Shown: positions 62,755-64,000 of the stretch, one piece after another
How positions within the stretch are numbered: position 1 is the stretch's first letter
Layout of the letters: each line of letters starts with the position of its first letter
NCBI RefSeq assembly: GCF_963678635.1
Contig: NC_087064.1
Location: 52,160,684 to 52,224,683, forward strand
Direction of reading: 5' to 3'
Origin: Symsagittifera roscoffensis
Lineage: Eukaryota > Xenacoelomorpha > Acoela > Convolutidae
DNA length: 64,000 bases
The notes under the pieces: model-generated
The model's input: only the letters and a program-made list of their open reading frames with translations
The model's database searches: none
What the model was told of the DNA's origin: nothing
Made by a program: the position numbers and the translations under genes

Positions 62755-64000
62755 AAGTGCATTTTTTTGTAAGTGTAAATTTTTGCAGTAATTTTACTAT
62801 ACGATGTAGTGAATTGTTTGATTATTTATGTAATTTAACTTTTCAAATTCTTTAAATATTTTTACGAAAAGCATCTTAGCAACTAACCCTTTGATTAAAT
62901 ACGGAGAATGATGATGGAATATGGATGTTGTAGTCCTCCAGTTGAAAGAATTAACGATAGAGTAGATAAATTTACGAAAATTGTAACCAACTTCTAGTAA
63001 ATTGTATAATTTTTTTAAAAGTTTACTCTCAGAAAGATGGAAAAATTATTAAACAAAGATATCAGAACCAAAAAAAATATGATATCATGTTTTTCTCAGT
63101 GTAAACTTTCACCGTGGCAGAGCAATTGTTAAATTTGGATGATAATTTTTTGGAAAATTTGGAAATTTCTAAGGATTTTTTAAAGATTAAAGACAAAGTG
63201 ATGAAAGAGAACTGAAATTAATCGTAGCTAGATATATGACAGAATAAATAAACCAGTTGAGGTAAAAATAAATGAGATAATTATGTGAAAAAAGATAAAA
63301 TAAATCATAAAATAAATAAGTGTAATGAACCTGTCATCCGTTCTCCAGATAACCTGGGGGAAAAGATTAAGTGGGATATAAAAGTAATCAACCGTGAGGA
63401 GCTGTCAAGATTCCCCTGATATCCCGTGGAGCGGAATAACTAACCTGTCAAAGATAATCCCCTCTTGACATTTTTCCCCAGATAACCTGAGGGAAAATAA
63501 ATAACATGAAATGAGAATTTAAAAAGATTCTTTCGAGAAAAAAAATATTCTGTGATATATTAGTTTATGATCCCATACTCTAAATCGAAGCTTAATTTTT
63601 GTCGAAACTTACCATCTAAAACTTACCATCCAAAAAAAATTTTTCGATTTTTTAATATAAAAATGTTTTTTCAAGCTAAAAATGTATTTGCAAGTAAGAC
63701 TTAAAAAATTTTCAAAAAATTTTCTGCAACTTACCTTCTGAAACTTACCATACCGAATTTTTGTAAGACAAGATAGTCCTTACATATCACAAATCGTAGA
63801 AGTTAGCTAACAAACGCAAATATCGGCAAAATTGAGCTCAAAAAATTCGGGCGCCAAAAATTTTTCTGAAACTTACCATCTTACCATCTGAAACCTCGTA
63901 TCTTAATACATTGGGAAACCTATTCCCTATCCTAATACATTGGAAAATCTATAGCCTATCTTAATACATAGGTTGCGGACCGGATACTCTATAGCCTATG
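62755..64000. other. Outer non-coding region, right arm
   Basis: Mirror of 42356-43573. It holds the GGTAAGTTTCAG iterons (63595-63885) and the terminal ~29-bp repeats up to the window end. It carries ~28 extra bases near 63830-63860 (starting ATTGAGCTCAAAAAATTCGG) that the left arm lacks. Confidence 0.6.

Larger units (their letters stand above)
53324..64000. repeat. Right arm of the giant inverted repeat (Polinton-like element)
   Basis: This is the reverse complement of the left arm with about twenty differences noticed by reading: single bases, homopolymer-length changes and one ~28-bp insertion. It lacks the innermost ~115 bases of the left arm (53010-53123), which must lie in the gap if present. 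Confidence 0.9.

Noticed and set aside
1-64000. CRISPR arrays, rRNA and tRNA genes
   Set aside because: No regularly spaced identical repeats with unique spacers, and no cloverleaf or conserved rRNA words were noticed. The tandem repeats present are contiguous minisatellites.
53324-64000. Treating the palindrome as a pure assembler copy
   Set aside because: The arms have private stops, substitutions and a ~28-bp insertion, so they derive from two distinct molecules or haplotypes.

Overview
This is an AT-rich stretch of eukaryotic DNA, most likely from an invertebrate animal genome. It holds a retrovirus-like LTR element with an envelope-type gene, Penelope-like elements with hammerhead-type ends, and a Polinton/Maverick (adintovirus-like) element. 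There are no bacterial operons, no rRNA or tRNA that I can see, and almost no intact host gene. I cannot assign a phylum from the sequence alone. Almost everything here is mobile DNA, much of it broken and nested.

Region 1 (1-6.5 kb) is the 3' part of an LTR retroelement: a broken envelope-like gene, a small conserved downstream ORF, a long non-coding 3' part, then a 380-bp LTR that runs on into a primer-binding-like site. Region 2 (6.5-11.3 kb) is host sequence with a 766-bp inverted-repeat (MITE-like) element and two diverged copies of a minus-strand exon encoding a signal peptide. Region 3 (11.28-30.47 kb) is a second, nearly full-length copy of the same LTR element. It has a 379-bp 5' LTR, gag pieces, protease-RT-RNase H, an integrase lacking its core, an envelope-like gene, the downstream ORF and a truncated 3' LTR. 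It sits inside the second exon copy and is flanked by ATAT. A 3.4-kb piece of its pol region is tandemly duplicated. Region 4 (30.5-39.2 kb) is the rest of the split host duplicate, then pieces of at least three decayed Penelope-like elements, a foldback element and a TA-flanked MITE. Region 5 (40.2-42.3 kb) is a polypyrimidine tract interrupted by four copies of a ~155-bp repeat.

Region 6 (42.36-64.0 kb) is the most striking part: a giant inverted repeat, about 10.7 kb per arm, around a run of exactly 200 N. Each arm carries the same virus-like gene set, read toward the outer end: a PC4-like ORF, two or three conserved unknown ORFs, a two-helix membrane protein, packaging ATPase, a small ORF, retroviral-type integrase, penton-like minor capsid, basic core protein, double-jelly-roll major capsid, a one-helix membrane protein and an adenovirus-type cysteine protease. 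The arms are almost identical, but each has private stops and indels. No DNA polymerase B gene is visible; it would be expected inward of the arms, where the gap lies. The layout is either a true head-to-head pair of elements or two haplotype contigs scaffolded in inverted orientation. The sequence cannot decide between these.

Many coding regions carry frameshifts at A/T homopolymers that differ between the arms, so some apparent lesions may be consensus errors. Stops shared by both arms (ATPase, integrase, small ORF) are more likely real decay.
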